Positions 23,311 through 33,668 of a DNA stretch of 64,000 nucleotides are shown here, in pieces (the first letter of the stretch is position 1; every line of letters begins with the position of its first letter). The notes below the pieces were generated by a model that did no database searches, was not told the origin of the DNA, and saw only the letters and a list, made by a program, of their open reading frames with translations. Source of the stretch: Ryuthela nishihirai (taxonomy: Eukaryota; Arthropoda; Arachnida; Araneae; Heptathelidae); assembly GCA_038380435.1 (NCBI GenBank), contig JAWZYU010000013.1, positions 68,342,446 through 68,406,445 of the forward strand, written 5' to 3'. Position numbers and translations under genes: made by a program.

Positions 23311-24688
23311 ATCACAGATGTTTTCGTAATCTGTCGTACGCAGTAAAATGTGTTTCAGCAAACTGCCCATTACATTACTACTGCTTGTGCTCAGGCCACT
23401 ATAGAGAGTACAGTTCATATTAGAGGTACAATTTTCAGATAATTATGTTAGTAGAAATATTGTTAACTTCCTTTATTTGCAGAATTTTACAGCTTCTAGA
23501 TATCAGTTTATTTTTGAAATAAATATTTGTTTTTTCTGAATGTGAATAAATCATTGATATTTTATTAATTATTAATTGATGGCTTGATCACAAAAATTTT
23601 CGAAAGCAAAATAACTGTAAAGTGTTCTTTACCAAGTATACAGGATTCAGGATATTATTTTGTTTCAAGAAATGTTACCCATTTCCTCATATGAATCAGT
23701 CAAATGTGCAATTTATTTGAATACTGAAAACAGATACACATATAAGCAAAAATTACTCTTATTAATACAAATCATTTACATTATGTTGCGCAGAGTTCAT
23801 TTCGTTATCAAACTGTAGAAAGTTTTTAAGTTTAGATATTTCCGAAAAAATGTAGATGTTTCCAATAACACCTCCTTTTGTATACTTGATAGTTATTTTG
23901 TTTTCGAGATATTTATTAAAATTTTTGTGATGAAGCCATTGACTAATATAGCTGTAAGAATAATTGAAAAGATATTTTTTCCAAGAAGTTGTTGTAATTC
24001 AAATTTAAGGTCTGCATATTTCCTAAAATGCATCTCCTTTTTTATGTATAATGTTGCAAAGCTATTCTGAAATGGCTATACATAGCTATTTTCTAATTAT
24101 GATTTATATGTACGATATGTGGTTTGTTATGAGTTATGGGTGTATTTAGATTTATTAGTCTGTCCCATTATGACAGATCTTTAATTTTCAAGAATTGATT
24201 TAGGTTTTTCATTGAAATGCGCAGTTTATTTTTTTAAATGACAGTTATGAACTGCTCCTTAACAACAATTTTTGCAATACAAAACAGTTATTTTTGCTGC
24301 GATATTCTATTAATAATATATAATCTACTGATTTACTGTTTCGAAATCAGCTCTACTGTTTTGAAGAGACCACACAGACAGAAATATACTAGATACGGGA
24401 AAAATACGAATACGAGAGACATGAAACAAAAGCAATGTAAAAATGACCAAAATAATCAAACATTCATTAAAATTTTAAAAAACCTAAATGTTCAAAGATG
24501 ATTTTTCCTATAGCTAATATATATAATCTGTAATATATTTATGCTTTCTAAATCTAATATCTCCACAATGTACCTTCGGCTCATGTGGAGTTTTATATTT
24601 TACACTTTTCAAATCGTTTGTTTATTTGGGGAAAGACTAGTTATGGATTTTCTGTTTTTTTGTTTCAAATTATGATATATATATAATG
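23311..24688. other. A/T-rich DNA, nothing recognised
   Basis: No supported gene or repeat on either strand. Confidence 0.5.
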
Positions 24689-24753
24689 GTATCAGAATAA
24701 TATGACCACCTACCATTCATATACTATGATAGGTGGTCATATTATTCTGATAC
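24689..24753. mobile_element. 65-bp palindromic MITE with Tc1-like ends
   Basis: Perfect 24-bp arms at 24689-24712 and 24730-24753 around a 17-bp loop. The arm contains AGAATAATATGACCACCTA, resembling the terminus of the Tc1-like fragment near 20800 (GTAATATTATGACCACCT). It is probably a minimal non-autonomous relative. Confidence 0.75.
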
Positions 24754-25793
24754 GACTGTTTATAAGAAATGTTAAAAAACTGAAATAAATTGAATTGAAC
24801 TGAAATGTAAATGAACAAATCAATTCTTTTAAAAAGACTCTTATTTTACACAAAAACGTTTACGTTTGTCAATTGCACCTTTGTACCATAATATTTCAAT
24901 TTAAAAGTGTAATTTCACCATTATTAATAACTTGGATGTTTTTGGCTTTTAGTAACATACGTAAATAACCATTTTAATTATTTCTAAAGCAGTATGTGCA
25001 TTAACAAATGTTAGACTTGGGTTTAAGCTTGAATACATAAAGCTTAGACTATGCTACGGTAAAAAATGTACTGAATTTTACTTTGCGATAAAGCGATAAA
25101 TCTTTCAACCAGTTCTTTTACGTTCAACCATTTGTTTTACGTTCCAGACCTTTCTTATACTACGATTGCATCAAATTAGGCATAATAAGAAGTGTTCTGT
25201 TTAAACATGCTTGAGTTCGTGATATTTGCTCACACAATTTGGCAGCACACGCAGCCTCCAGGAGTGTTACAAAAGCTCACCTGAACGATTTGTTATTGGT
25301 TTGTTTGTGTTCTCCATTCTAACCATTCTGTAATATTTCTGAAAAACGATATACAGAAAAAAAATTAGGAACGGAACAAGAATTCTAAAAGGCACATGCA
25401 GAAAAAGGAAACTAAACGTGAATGGGGTGAATTTCACATTATTTACACAGGGAATTTAGTAGGGGCAAAGTGATCGATTGATCAGAGTGCATACAGGAAC
25501 GACAGATCAAGGCTTCACTGTAATGGACATGCAGCCAGTATATGCGTTAAAGTTTCATCGCGTGATTTACAAAAGGGAAAATTATTATTTTCTTAATCAT
25601 TAGGATAATGTGAATGTTTTATACCTAGTATTGTCAAATCTAATGTCCCCATATACTATCAAAATCAAAATTTATACGCGAATATTACAGACTCAGGAAA
25701 AACAGTATTTCACTGTGATAAAATGATATATCACTGATCAGTGTTCTGTTTAAACATGCATAATAATATTCCGATTTTATTGCAAATGTCGGA
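24754..25793. other. A/T-rich DNA left of the Polinton
   Basis: No supported feature. The six bases before the Polinton terminus are GTCGGA. Confidence 0.45.
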
Positions 25794-25796
25794 AGT

Positions 25797-26677
25797 AGTA
25801 ACATAAATGAGAGTTTTGGGCCAGTAAATGGGTCCAGAGAATTCTGTGAAAATCCATGGGAAAAGTTATGGGGGATGAGGTAAAAAGTACGTTTCTTGTG
25901 GTTTTTTGTGAAAATATGTGTGAAAATTAGAAAAAAAGGGGTTTTTTTTTTAGTATGTGAAAAACTAATTTAAATTTTTTTAAAGATGAGGTTTAAACTA
26001 ATTTGTGAATTAGTTTAAATGGATTAGTTTGAAATGAGGTGTGTGTATATGAGATAAAAAATGATGTGGTTTGTTGAGTTATCGTACACTTAATGGATTA
26101 TTCGGTTGTAATAGTCATGTAAATCGGTGTTTCTTGTGTTTTTTTCTGAAAATATGTGTTAAAATCAGAAAAAAAAAACGGGTGTTTAATGTGAAAAAAG
26201 TAATTTAGGTTTTTTGGGCAGATGAAATTTAAACTAATTTGTTTAACTAATTTTCAGAAAAAATGAGGTGCGTGTGAAAGAGATAAAAAAGATGTGGTTT
26301 GTTGAGTTATCATATACTTCACTGGATTATTTGGTTGTAAAAAGCCAGGTAAATCGGAGAATTTGACAAAGTCAGACAGTTTCGAGAAATTTGTTTGAAA
26401 CATGACAAAATCAACAGGTAAAATGACTTTTTCTGGGAGTCTGATGAAAAGATAGACTTTGAATATCTGTGTGAATGTATAAGAGAGGGTACTAGATGAA
26501 AAAAACATTTTTTTGGAAGTGAAAAGTGATTTAGGTTAGAATAATTTTGAGAATGTATGAAGTTTGCAAAGAGAGAGAAAAGTTTTATGTTATTACGGAG
26601 CTAAACGGAAATCAGTCTCGATCTCCTCAAAAGAACAACGGGCTCGAGATTTAGTTTCATTGAACTAAATCTCTTAT
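25797..26677 (+). repeat. Polinton left terminal inverted repeat
   Basis: About 880 bp, starting AGTAACATAAATGAGAG and ending CTAAATCTCTTAT. The complement of 36355-37147 aligns along its length, for example GGGATGAGG, GGTTTGTTGAGTTATC, GAATTTGACAAAGTCAGAC and AACAACGGGCTCGAGATTTA. It contains imperfect internal duplications (two blocks with TGTGGTTTGTTGAGTTATC). Divergence of the arms indicates age or lack of homogenisation. Confidence 0.9.
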
Positions 26678-26775
26678 TCACTAAACATCAGCGTTAAAGT
26701 GAAGTTGAAAAAATAATGGTTTGAGAACATACATAATTTTTATAAAACGTGCAAATAGATGTATATTTCGAAATG
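26678..26775. other. Polinton DNA between left TIR and inserted retroelement
   Basis: A short A/T-rich stretch without features. Confidence 0.4.
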
Positions 26776-26788
26776 ATTGTATTTAAAA

Positions 26789-27332
26789 AAAAAATACCCC
26801 CCAATAGGGGACCACCTTGTCATGGTGGGGGGCCTAGGGCCCAGCAAACCAGCTGAAGGCTTTGCCGGCCGGATTGGGTCCCCGGCTGGAGCATTGCCAA
26901 AGCCAACCGAGGTCGACGATGCTGCCAACCGGTTCTCTGGCCGGTTGGTCGGGCCAGCGTTGAGACCTCACCTATCAGGAGCTCTGGGTGAGCTGTTTGA
27001 GGGCTCGGCAGAACGGGTTTGGCTCCTAGTAGGCCAGAGCCCTCACAAAAGTCTGGGTCTTACTAAGAGTCTCCACCCCAGGAGCCGAGTGAATTTGGAT
27101 CTATATATCCTTGTTCATGGCTAACCGGGGAATAGATTAAAGTAAGGTTTCTTCCGGTAGTCAGCTTTCATTTTATATGACTGCTGCCATGTGAGGCTGG
27201 GGTTGAGGTGCGCCTATAGGGCGTATTCCTTGCCCCCGGCTCTAGATAAGCACGGCTTTTCATAACCAGGTAGTGTCGTGAGACAGAACCGGGAATTGCC
27301 GTGGTTGCATAAGATCGCAACGAAACAGATCA
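26789..27332 (+). mobile_element. GC-rich 544-bp retroelement with 13-bp TSD
   Basis: A discrete GC-rich insertion in A/T-rich DNA. The duplicated target ATTGTATTTAAAA is at 26776-26788 and 27333-27345. The 5' end (GGGGACCACCTTGTCATGG) resembles the start of the R1-like LINE at 54036 (GGAACCACCTTGTCGTGG). The 3' end is GCAACGAAACAGATCA without poly-A. I see no protein-coding frame that fits a family. Best reading: a short non-autonomous relative of an R1-like LINE, joining a LINE 5' UTR to a LINE 3' region. Confidence 0.75.
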
Positions 27333-27402
27333 ATTGTATTTAAAATAGTTTTTTTTAGCCATCAACTAAAAGTTTTCCCTGTAGTGGTTGTAAAGTTGCT
27401 TT

Positions 27403-28650
27403 TCATTCTGAGACAATTGCGCAATATACGTGATATAATTCGTTTGGCAGTCTATTTAATTTAAATCTTATTTCGATGTCAGCAGCTGCTGATAATTCAT
27501 ATAGACGTGATTCGTATTTGCTGACATCGAAGTAGAATATCGGATACAGTTTCATAAAATCTTGGTAACTGACTTGTGTACCCGAGTCGATATATATATT
27601 TTTGCTGCATGTAAGCTGTTGTAAACTCGCGCATAATCTAAACTATTGGGTTCAAAGTTGCACTCGAATTCTTGTTTGCGAAACTGTTTGCTATTCATTC
27701 TAATCTGAATCCGTTCTAGTAGCATGTGATCAAACACCATATTGTTTCTGGTTTGATTATTTATTCGGTTAGACTTTTGTAAGAAGACATAAAGATGGAC
27801 GGGTATATTTTGAGTTGTAGTACCCTGCCAACTGACATGAGAGTCAATTCGAGTATCAGATTTTTACAGTTTACACGATTCCCAAAAGATTTCATGTGGA
27901 TTGCCGCTTGTTAACTGAGATTCTAGTTTTGCAAGTACTTATAGTGATGGTTCCACTTTTGGAATAAACGAAGATACGTGAGATATTTCAAATCTATACG
28001 ACGTAGCCCCAACTCTCTGAATAATGTCTTTGTCATCACTTTGTTCTAGTTTTATGGTATGTTTTACACCGCGAAACACTTTATCAACGTCTCGGCAGAA
28101 TCCAAACAGCCGATTCAGTGGTAAGAATAAACTTACATTTTGACTATTTTTGTAATTTCATTTCTGTCTGAGAATCCTTGATTGAATTCAAGATTTTTCT
28201 TCAACGCTTGCGCAAAATCCTTTATCTTATTATTCGTGTCCAGTTTATCTTCGCCTCCGTCGTACAAATACTTATTCATTTTCGAACTGTCTGCAGTATC
28301 TTTTAACCGCATCATACTTGTGGCAGCACTGTGTGAAAAGTCTTCGGTAAAATCAATTAAACTGTGAATCGTGATCGTCACTCCTGGCAATTTAATATCT
28401 TCCAATTCTCTGTTTTCTATATAATATTGAGCTCTCTTAAAAATGTTGTACCCATTATTGACCATCGTAACTACATCATTGCCACCGATAGTAGACCTAT
28501 CTAATTTCAGTATTTTGACTCTGACGTGTATATAACTGTTGTGCAGATGTAGGAAAACGTCCATATCTTTGGTAAATATTTCGTATTTTTCGAGATTTTT
28601 AACATTAACAATGGTTTCCGATATTCTAAGTACTCATATTTTGTCGTGGA
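27403..28650 (-). pseudogene. Polinton capsid-family protein (probable major capsid), broken
   Basis: Reverse-strand remnant of about 400 codons, most like the double-jelly-roll capsid family of Polintons (from memory of the family, so the major-capsid label is an inference). Readable parts: N-terminal EIFTKDMDVFLHLHNSYIHV upstream of and into 28564; 28133-28564; a segment near 27965-28130 with LNRLFGFCRDVDKVFRGVKH; 27552-27740 with NNMVFDHMLLERIQIRMNS; and a C-terminal PIFYFDVSKYESRLYELSAA. Several stops and frame changes separate these parts. The retroelement at 26789 lies beyond its 3' end and does not disrupt it. The gene cannot give a full product. Confidence 0.75.
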
Positions 28651-28862
28651 ATTATCGTCTATTGAGTCTTCGAACAAATTCTAATAAGTAGTTTCAACGT
28701 TCATCCTATACTTACTCTATGACTTTATAATATTTAGGCCATTTCCGTAAATTAACTAATTAAGAATATTTCTGCTTTTAGAGGATATTTTCTCGTTTTT
28801 TCGAACAATAGGCGACGGATTTGTATAAAATATTTTAATTCGCTTTCTCAGTATCTTCATCT

Positions 28863-29573
28863 TTATTTTGGTCTGATGTGTAACATATAAGTCACGTTTT
28901 CCTTGTTCAAGTCAATTATTTTATTGTTCTGATCGGTTACTTTCATTCTAACATTGTAAATGTAATCAGTTTTATGCAACGATAAATATATGGGGAAGAA
29001 TGGATTTGTGTCGATTAAACTGCCAGGCGGTGTTTGAGGCACGAAACTATACAACACGTCGCTCTTCTGGTTATTAAGATAGGAAGATTCGACAATAGAA
29101 CAGTGAATTAGAATGCGATCAACCCCTCTCGTTATGTTGGGTGGGAACTTTCCTTCGTTTTTTGCTGCATCGATAATTTTCGATTCGAAACCTAGTATTT
29201 CTCGTAACTTTCCTTCAGAAAAATCTATTTTATATCCTCTTGCCAAACGAAAAACAAATCTTAATGTGAAGAGGTTGCTTTCTAGTATTATAGGGCTATG
29301 ATCCCTAAAGACATTTTTCAAAACATCATTAAATCCGTCTATATCGTACATTCCATTCGGGAAAAATATTTTATTCTATTGCTTTGCATTGAAGTATTTC
29401 AGAGTCTTATTGTTATATTCATCACTGATGTTGTACCAGGAATACCACATATTGCTACCGATCAGTGCTATCTCGTATTCACCATTGAGTGTGATCGGCG
29501 TTTCATAATTAATTTCCAAATCTTCGGGGTTGTATGCCGTAATAGTGGTGGATTTGATAGTTATAAGTACCAT
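28863..29573 (-). pseudogene. Polinton minor-capsid-like protein, one premature stop
   Basis: A 236-codon reading frame interrupted only by a TAG at 29376-29378; the two open parts (29376-29573 and 28863-29351) are in the same frame. The N-terminal part contains TAYNPEDLEINYE and EYEIALIGSNMWYSW. The C-terminal part contains GFESKIIDAAKNEGKFPPN, DRILIHCSIVESSYL and SFVPQTPPGSLI. These features and the gene order suit the small single-jelly-roll (minor capsid or penton) protein of Polintons. Which virion position it takes is inference. It sits between the capsid gene and the protease, all leftward. Confidence 0.75.
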
Positions 29574-29650
29574 CTTTATTAATATAGTGTAGTACTATAC
29601 AGTACTTATATGCTGGTTGTTACAAACAATTCATTCCTATCATTAGGAGT

Positions 29651-30004
29651 TTATTCAAACTGATACAATACATCGTATGGGCTTATGTTATTATTCCTTC
29701 GTTTAATGCAATAGATGCAATACTAACCGCATTTTACAGAGTAATTTGCTTGAATTTGCGAAGAGTTATACATGATCGGCTTTGAAGATGTAAGTAAATA
29801 GTGTTTTATTTCTTCTGGTGGCGGTAAACCGAATGGATCAAAGTACTCGATGTAAGGTAACTTCGCATCATTGAAATAAGCTACCCAATGAGTTCCTGAA
29901 CCACGGGAAACGTCAAAGTTTACTATACCATTTTCGTTCTTGAATATTTTTGTTGGCAAAGAATCCATAGAGTATATTCCACGGAATCCTTTTTCGTTTT
30001 TCAT
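29651..30004 (-). pseudogene. Polinton adenain-like cysteine protease, stop beside catalytic Cys
   Basis: A cysteine protease of the adenovirus type that would mature capsid proteins. Visible: GTHWVAYF with the catalytic His, YFDPFGLPPP with the acidic residue region, then QIQANYSVKCG with the catalytic Cys. An in-frame TAG at 29723-29725 follows CG directly, and the frame continues for about 23 more codons to a TAA at 29651-29653. A full-length start is uncertain: the ATG at 30004 begins within sequence that still looks protease-like, and upstream codons (about 30005-30022) may once have been coding. The product is lost or truncated just after the nucleophile. Confidence 0.85.
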
Positions 30005-30023
30005 TATATTTTCGATATCTAAG

Positions 30024-30431
30024 TTACTTTATAGCTCTTTTTTTAAGTCCCAGAGCTATTTGTTTTCCTGGAATGTACAAAGCTTTTCCCTTTCTTTTAT
30101 TTTTAGATAAGCCAGCTGCTCTTTGCTTTCCGAGAATGTATAACCCTTTTCCTAGAACTTTGTGCAAGCTTAGTACCAGCATATCTCGCAGCTCCGACTG
30201 CAGCTGCTTTTCCCAATGCTACGAGTGCAGGTATTAAGAACGGCAGAAATCTAACTATCTGTGTTTTAGTGAAACGAAGTCGAACTAGCGTTGTAGATTT
30301 TTCAGTTTCAAAGTATCGTTACCTTTCTTCTGTGGATCAATATTTAAAGCTATAGGTTTGTTATTTACAAATGCACCCTTCAATTTTTGTTTTTCTCCAG
30401 GCGTTAAACGAGTTAGATAAGTGTGATACAT
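30024..30431 (-). pseudogene. Polinton small basic protein with hydrophobic middle, frameshifted
   Basis: Starts with an ATG at 30431 (complement) and reads YLTRLTPGEKQKLKGAF. It changes frame near 30283 into TTLVRLRFTKTQIVRFLPFL and a hydrophobic Ala/Gly/Val-rich stretch. Near 30160 it changes frame again into GKGLYILGKQRAAGLSKNKR and ends GLKKRAIK at a TAA (30024-30026). Repeated GKG/GKA-LYI motifs and the basic, hydrophobic layout match a small conserved Polinton protein of unproven role, perhaps core-associated or membrane-active. It needs two frameshifts to read through. Confidence 0.6.
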
Positions 30432-30486
30432 TATACTTTATTTTTATAAGTATCACGTACTTATATTTTATATATAAAAATTAAGC
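30432..30486. promoter_or_regulatory. Candidate divergent promoter of the Polinton gene blocks
   Basis: A 55-bp gap between the leftward basic-protein gene and the rightward zinc-ribbon/PLA2 gene. It contains the inverted pair TATAAGTA (30445-30452) and TACTTATA (30458-30465) and a TATATAAAA run at 30471-30479. The sequence ATATAAGTAC also occurs upstream of the minor-capsid gene (complement of about 29601-29611), which supports a shared element. Activity is inferred only from position and motif. Confidence 0.5.
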
Positions 30487-30966
30487 TTGTATTGTGTAAA
30501 GTGCAAAAGGAAAACTTTAATGGATAACGTTGAATATGTCACATCAATGAATAAAAGAGTAATGATGAGAAGTAGATGCCGAACGTGTGGAAAAATGAAG
30601 TATAAATTTGTGAAACAGAAAGGAAAATTTGTAAAAGTTGCAGATATAGTAAGCTGGATTAAAGAAAAGTTTAATCCACCCGAAATGCACATTCCAGGTT
30701 ACCAGTTTTGTGGACCGTTTACGAAACTGGAGAAAATGTTAATGCGAGGAGATCGTGGTATTAACCGTGTGGACAAAGCCTGCAAAAAACACGAAATTTC
30801 TTACAGCAAATCTACAGAAATTAAAAAGAGACAGGAAGCCGACCAAGAATTATTAAATGATTTGGATGAAATTCAGAATCCAACTTTAGGAGAAAGAATT
30901 TCAAGAACGATAATCAAACCAATCATTAAAACAAAGAAACCGTTCGGTTTAGGGCACAAGAAATAA
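30487..30966 (+). CDS. Zinc-ribbon plus PLA2-like fusion protein of Polinton
   Basis: An uninterrupted 159-residue frame, the only intact sizeable Polinton gene here. Residues 1-40 carry CxxC pairs (C3/C6 and C31/C34), a zinc-ribbon type known in virus-like genomes (DUF5679-like). Residues 67-125 resemble the phospholipase A2-like domain found in parvovirus capsids and Polintons: PGYQFCGPFTKLEKML, RGDRGINRVDKACKKHE, then SYSKS. The catalytic His is H102, but the neighbouring residue is Glu (E103) rather than the usual Asp. The calcium-loop CGPGT reads CGPFT (F78). It may therefore be inactive. A Lys-rich tail follows. Start is the ATG beginning MYCVKC, just after the divergent gap. If active such a domain would act on membranes during entry; this is family knowledge, not shown here. 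Confidence 0.8.
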   Translation: MYCVKCKRKTLMDNVEYVTSMNKRVMMRSRCRTCGKMKYKFVKQKGKFVKVADIVSWIKEKFNPPEMHIPGYQFCGPFTKLEKMLMRGDRGINRVDKACKKHEISYSKSTEIKKRQEADQELLNDLDEIQNPTLGERISRTIIKPIIKTKKPFGLGHKK

Positions 30967-30982
30967 GATTCTTTCTTCCATT

Positions 30983-31714
30983 TACTATGACCCATTAAAG
31001 GGATTTTCCGCTATAATAAAAGATCTAATGCGCAACACTTGATTGACGGAAAAAGAAGTAAAAAGATTTCTCCAACAACAAGATGTGTACACGTTACACA
31101 AACCCATTTATATAAAATTCCAAATCAGACGGGTTTATGTCTCGAATGTAGACGACCAGTGGCATAGTGATTTAATCGATATGCAAAAATTTAAATTTCA
31201 CAATAACCACACGAATTACATTTTAAACGTGTTTGACATTTTCAACAAATTCGCCTAGGCAATACCTATTAAAAAGAAAACGGGTAATGAGATTACCAAA
31301 GCATTTGTCGAAATTTTTAAACAACGTAAGCCATCCAAGTTACAATCGGATAAGGGAATTGAGTTTATCAATAAAGAAACTCAAACATTGTTTAACCAAC
31401 GAGGTGTCCATTGGTTTGCCACTGAAAGGGAGACCAAAGCTCAAATTGTGGAAGGATTTAATAGTACTCTAAAGACAAAAATGTGGAAATATTTCACTGC
31501 CAATAACACTAGAAAATGGATCGATGTTATACCAAAACTCGTTAAGAATTATAATACGTCTTATCACAGATCAATAAGAATGACCCCAAAAGAGGAAAGC
31601 TTGCAGAAAAACAAAGATATTCTGTATTTTAATCTGTTTGATAAATGTATTAAAAATATTGCAGAACCGATCGATTCATACAATGCCACTACGAAACACT
31701 ACTTCGTCAACTAG
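30983..31714 (+). pseudogene. Polinton integrase (DDE), two premature stops
   Basis: A retroviral-type integrase that would insert the element. The frame begins with YYDPLKGFSAIIKDLMR (start codon not identified), meets a TGA at 31040-31042, continues through EVKRFLQQQDVYTLHKP, QWHSDLIDMQKF (first Asp), meets a TAG at 31256-31258 and continues through KLQSDKGIEF (second Asp) and QIVEGFNSTLKTKMW (Glu). All three catalytic residues remain. Both stops are in the same frame as the rest, so only two point changes break it. The gene ends at the TAG at 31712-31714. Confidence 0.85.
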
Positions 31715-32564
31715 ACCATTGTTCAAAATAGTCCAATGAATACATTGGTGAGAAATAAAGATGGGCTTTACGTTCCACGAAGCATTGCATTCGACGGGCA
31801 TAGTTTCAATGCAGAAAAAAAAACAAATCCTTGATATTGCCGATTCCGAGTCGGATTCTGCTGCTGAACTAAGGGTTATTTGGAAAAAGTCGCATTAACT
31901 GGCGAGGATGTCTTTAATGCGAACAATAAGAGAATAGGAAATCTCGGGGAACCGAGGTACAACAGAAATGCGACAACAAAAAGTTACGTTGATGGCTTGA
32001 CAAAGTTAGATCCTAACCCATCATTCCAATGCTCTATTGAGAAATGAAGATGGACTTCTTTCATCAAGTGGAAGCAGTTTCAGTGGCGATGCAAATGGAA
32101 AACGAATTATGAATGTTGGCACCCCAATTATAAACAATGATCCTGCTACGAAGCTATACGTTGATAAAAAATACTGTTATTTGCCTTACCTATGGTGATA
32201 AAGAAGTGAAAAAAAACATGTTGCAGTCTCATCCAAAAAACACAAAATTCGACCTACTAACGCCACCTATTTTCAAAGACAATTACCATCTATGCATTTC
32301 CAATGGATATGCTGCACAACAAATCCCTTTTTTAGTATAAATTATAGTATCAAGTTGGACGATCAAAAATTCATTGAAGTAATAAGACCACAACTTCAAC
32401 AATTTTTTTCTGCTATTCCAATAAACAAGAAATTTGACAGGGGCAGCAAGATTAGTGTTTCACTTGCTAGACACTATCCAGATCCTAAAGAAAGAAGAAA
32501 GGTACCTGGAGGTCTTGTTTCAGACTTTCATCACTGGGAATATGTCTTTATTTTATATGAATAA
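31715..32564 (+). pseudogene. Fibre-like repeat protein of Polinton, frameshifted
   Basis: Three degenerate repeats occur in changing frames. One, near 31900-31990, reads NKRIGNLGEPRYN then ATTKSYVDG. Another, near 32090-32170, reads GKRIMNVGTPIINN then PATKLYVDK. A weaker one, near 31870-31885, ends TKGYLEK. The pattern RI-N-G-P followed by TKxYVD recalls phage tail-fibre repeats. A 90-codon frame downstream (32292-32564) ends FHHWEYVFILYE and may be its C-terminal domain or a separate gene. At least two frameshifts are needed. Role as a surface fibre is inference. Confidence 0.55.
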
Positions 32565-32571
32565 AGATGAA

Positions 32572-33290
32572 ATATCTTAAGCAATTACACACTATTATAG
32601 ATGAAACCTTGAAATCGCGAGCTACTAGAAAATCGAAAATTGAAGACACTATTTTGGGAGAGGAACAAGTTAAGGAAACGCTCGAAGAATTTCACAAGCC
32701 AGTGGTCGAACGGTTAAAAGTTTGGAAACTGTGCGTGAAGAAACCATGAAAAACATACAAGATGTAGTGAAAACTTTAGAGCCAGAAGAACCCACTGAGA
32801 TGCCGGAAAAAACGTACGTTTATAATCCAGATTGCAACTTGCAAGATAACATATTAAACCAATATAAACTAAAACCTCCGAGTGATATCTTACAGGCGAG
32901 AAACCCCATTCCTGAGCTGAAAGAAATTATTTACCAAACAATCGGGCATCTTCAGAAACGGGGGGGGGGGCAATAAGGCTACAGAAACCAAACGCTATGG
33001 TAGAACTACTGAGAAATATCGAATTATAGATAATCACAATGAAGCACTTAGAAATATTTAAGGTCGATTAAAATGATGCTCACTGTAATAGAAAGTCAAC
33101 AGTTTGGTTTTGACTATACAAGAGTTTCGACGACATATGCGAAATATTATCAAACTTCGTTGCCAGTAAACGAGCTGGAAACACCAGTACAGAAGTGGTA
33201 AATGAAATTGTCGAAATTTTGGATATTTTGCTAAAAATGATATTATTGACAAAAAGAAACATAAGATTATGTTCAATAACATTCGTATTG
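32572..33290 (+). pseudogene. Charged, probably helical Polinton protein, frameshifted
   Basis: An N-terminal part (from an ATG near 32570) with YLKQLHTIIDETLKSR and EEQVKETLEEFHKPVVERLK. A duplicated-looking join follows at about 32722 into METVREETMKNIQDVVKTL and the proline-rich PEEPTEMPEKTYVYNP. A G-run at 32961-32970 shifts the frame, and recognisable sequence continues to about 33290. The composition (Glu/Lys-rich, few aromatic residues) suggests coiled coil. I do not recognise the family with confidence; its place between integrase and polymerase is constant with Polinton accessory genes. Confidence 0.5.
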
Positions 33291-33432
33291 TTTAGAAATT
33301 TATTCTTGGACACACACTACAGTCACGTTTATTTCAACTTCCGATTCTGCAAAATATTGGATGTTTTGCATTATCGGACCATGATTATTAGCTACTGTAT
33401 ATAATAAAGAGGGTATAACTGCTAACTCAAAG

Positions 33433-33615
33433 ATGAGCGCAACTATTTAATGTACCAAATGTGGGGTATTTATTCTCAAATCCAATATGAACCGTCATAT
33501 GCAAACTTCTCGCACATTTGAAAAATGCGAATTTTGCAATTCCAGCTTTAACAGAAAAGACAATTACAATCATCATCTAAATCAATATTGTATAAATAAA
33601 ATTCAATATAAATAA
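33433..33615 (+). pseudogene. Small C2H2-like zinc-finger protein of Polinton
   Basis: A 60-codon frame with one in-frame TAA at 33448-33450. It contains CTKCGVFILKSNMNRHMQT and EKCEFCNSSFNRKDNYNHH, two CxxC...H-type fingers. It lies just upstream of the polymerase N-terminus, and similar fingers occur near the start of Polinton polymerase regions. Confidence 0.6.
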
Positions 33616-33668
33616 ATAAAAGCAGTGCCTTTGATAAAACGTTTCGCATATATAAATTGATAACATAA

